Shown: positions 4,810-5,382 of the stretch, one piece after another
Layout: every line of letters begins with the position of its first letter
Numbering within the stretch: position 1 is the stretch's first letter
Source: Nitrososphaera sp.
GTDB taxonomy: Archaea; Thermoproteota; Nitrososphaeria; Nitrososphaerales; Nitrososphaeraceae
Direction of reading: 5' to 3'
Assembly: GCA_022545875.1 (NCBI GenBank)
Contig: JAKEIF010000230.1
Span: 1 to 5,382, forward strand
DNA: 5,382 bases
Notes under the pieces: generated by a model
The model's database searches: none
Seen by the model: the letters and a program-made list of their open reading frames with translations, nothing else
Told to the model about the DNA's origin: nothing
Program-made: the position numbers and the translations under genes

Positions 4810-5351
4810 GCCCGCCACCAGTCAAATCCTACGTAATCCACTTTTCCCGACTTTACCTTTGGTATGGCCAGGACAAACTGCTTCTTCACCGTTGTGGCAA
4901 GTCTACCTGCAAGAACTATTCCTGTTGCAGTCATTATGTCAGTGCTTCTGTAAACCTGCACCAGATACGGCGCATGATCGATACCCGGCCCGCGTTCATA
5001 TACTGCGAAATCACACCCAAACTTTATCCCGGGCGTGACGATGTATCCTCTATTCCGAAGATCCAGAAACACCGCATACTTTGTGTCAAAATCCGAATAC
5101 TGCTTTCGGCATATCCTTCGAATCTCGCCGCTTGAGACGGCAGTCTTGTCGGTTCGTACGACTTTCAACTTGCCCTGCTCCGTCAAATAGTATCCTTCAA
5201 TAAGATCGAGTACAAGCGGCGCATCGAAATCAGTGCCTTTGGGTTTTGGTACACCCAAGGGCTTCCCGTAATAGCCGCTTCCAAAAATTGACCGCGAATT
5301 TTCTATATCCCAGACAATGATCCTGTTGTCGACAAGCTGGCCTACAAACAT
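4806..5351 (-). CDS. endA: tRNA-splicing endonuclease, catalytic subunit
   Basis: Cuts introns from pre-tRNA (and often pre-rRNA) at a bulge-helix-bulge, leaving a 2',3'-cyclic phosphate for the RtcB ligase. The 181 residues match the short archaeal EndA (179 in Methanocaldococcus). The N-terminal domain (1-75) has the GxxxxxRIIVWD and LxLxEGYYL strands; the C-terminal nuclease domain (88-181) contains YAVFLDLRNRGYIVTPGIKF, with GCDFAVYERG, HAPYLVQVY and TVKKQFVLAIP following. The catalytic triad is visible as Tyr118, His126 and Lys156, against Tyr115, His125 and Lys156 in the Methanocaldococcus enzyme. Where that homotetrameric enzyme has an acidic loop after the lysine (DADGD), this one has PKVKSGK, so it may be the catalytic subunit of a heterotetramer. 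The ATG at 5351 fits the usual N-terminus, although the frame stays open for ten more codons to the window edge. Confidence 0.93.
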   Translation of the reverse strand: MFVGQLVDNRIIVWDIENSRSIFGSGYYGKPLGVPKPKGTDFDAPLVLDLIEGYYLTEQGKLKVVRTDKTAVSSGEIRRICRKQYSDFDTKYAVFLDLRNRGYIVTPGIKFGCDFAVYERGPGIDHAPYLVQVYRSTDIMTATGIVLAGRLATTVKKQFVLAIPKVKSGKVDYVGFDWWRA

Positions 5352-5382
5352 GCTATTTACATGCTCAAGGCAAGTATTGTAA

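Noticed and set aside
1..5382. CRISPR array, toxin-antitoxin pair, transposon, tRNA or other mobile or defence element
   Set aside because: No spaced repeats, terminal inverted repeats, transposase or nuclease motifs beyond the tRNA endonuclease, and no cloverleaf-like sequence were seen on either strand.

Overview
The window looks like ordinary chromosomal DNA of an archaeon, most likely a thaumarchaeon of the Nitrososphaera type. That placement is inferred from three things: an archaeal tRNA-splicing endonuclease, TATA-like boxes about 27-30 bases ahead of several start codons with no Shine-Dalgarno sequence (leaderless transcription), and small zinc-ribbon proteins next to a LysW-like protein. 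No database search was run. Genes are densely packed and no spacer exceeds about 140 bases. I see no transposon, phage gene, CRISPR array, tRNA or rRNA.

Left part (1-2987, all minus strand): reading in the direction of transcription, a LysW-like zinc-ribbon protein, then ilvD (dihydroxy-acid dehydratase, branched-chain amino acid and CoA-precursor synthesis), then trpE (anthranilate synthase component I), which runs off the left edge and lacks its C-terminal catalytic part here. The ilvD-trpE gap is 50 bases and holds a good Shine-Dalgarno sequence for trpE. ilvD has its own TATA-like box, so the three genes are a co-directional amino-acid-biosynthesis group and not clearly one operon.

Middle part (2976-4038): a plus-strand HIT-family nucleotide hydrolase/transferase is divergent from the LysW-like gene. 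It converges on a tiny four-cysteine (CxxC/CxxC) zinc-ribbon gene. Behind that, also on the minus strand, lies a 95-residue protein with a compact N-terminal domain and a very basic, proline-rich tail. The AT-rich spacer between these two small genes carries a 9-base direct repeat and an 8-base inverted repeat.

Right part (4039-5382): a plus-strand 211-residue archaeal protein, probably winged-helix, starts at a TTG and converges on the minus-strand endA gene for tRNA-intron endonuclease. Both convergent pairs in the window end in a shared CTAG, so each strand's TAG stop overlaps the other. The endonuclease keeps its catalytic Tyr/His/Lys triad but has a basic segment where the homotetrameric type carries an acidic docking loop, which suggests it needs a partner subunit.

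No new multi-gene system stands out. The points most worth following are the tail-less LysW relative, the undescribed small proteins, the repeat cluster at 3693-3738 and the subunit type of the endonuclease.
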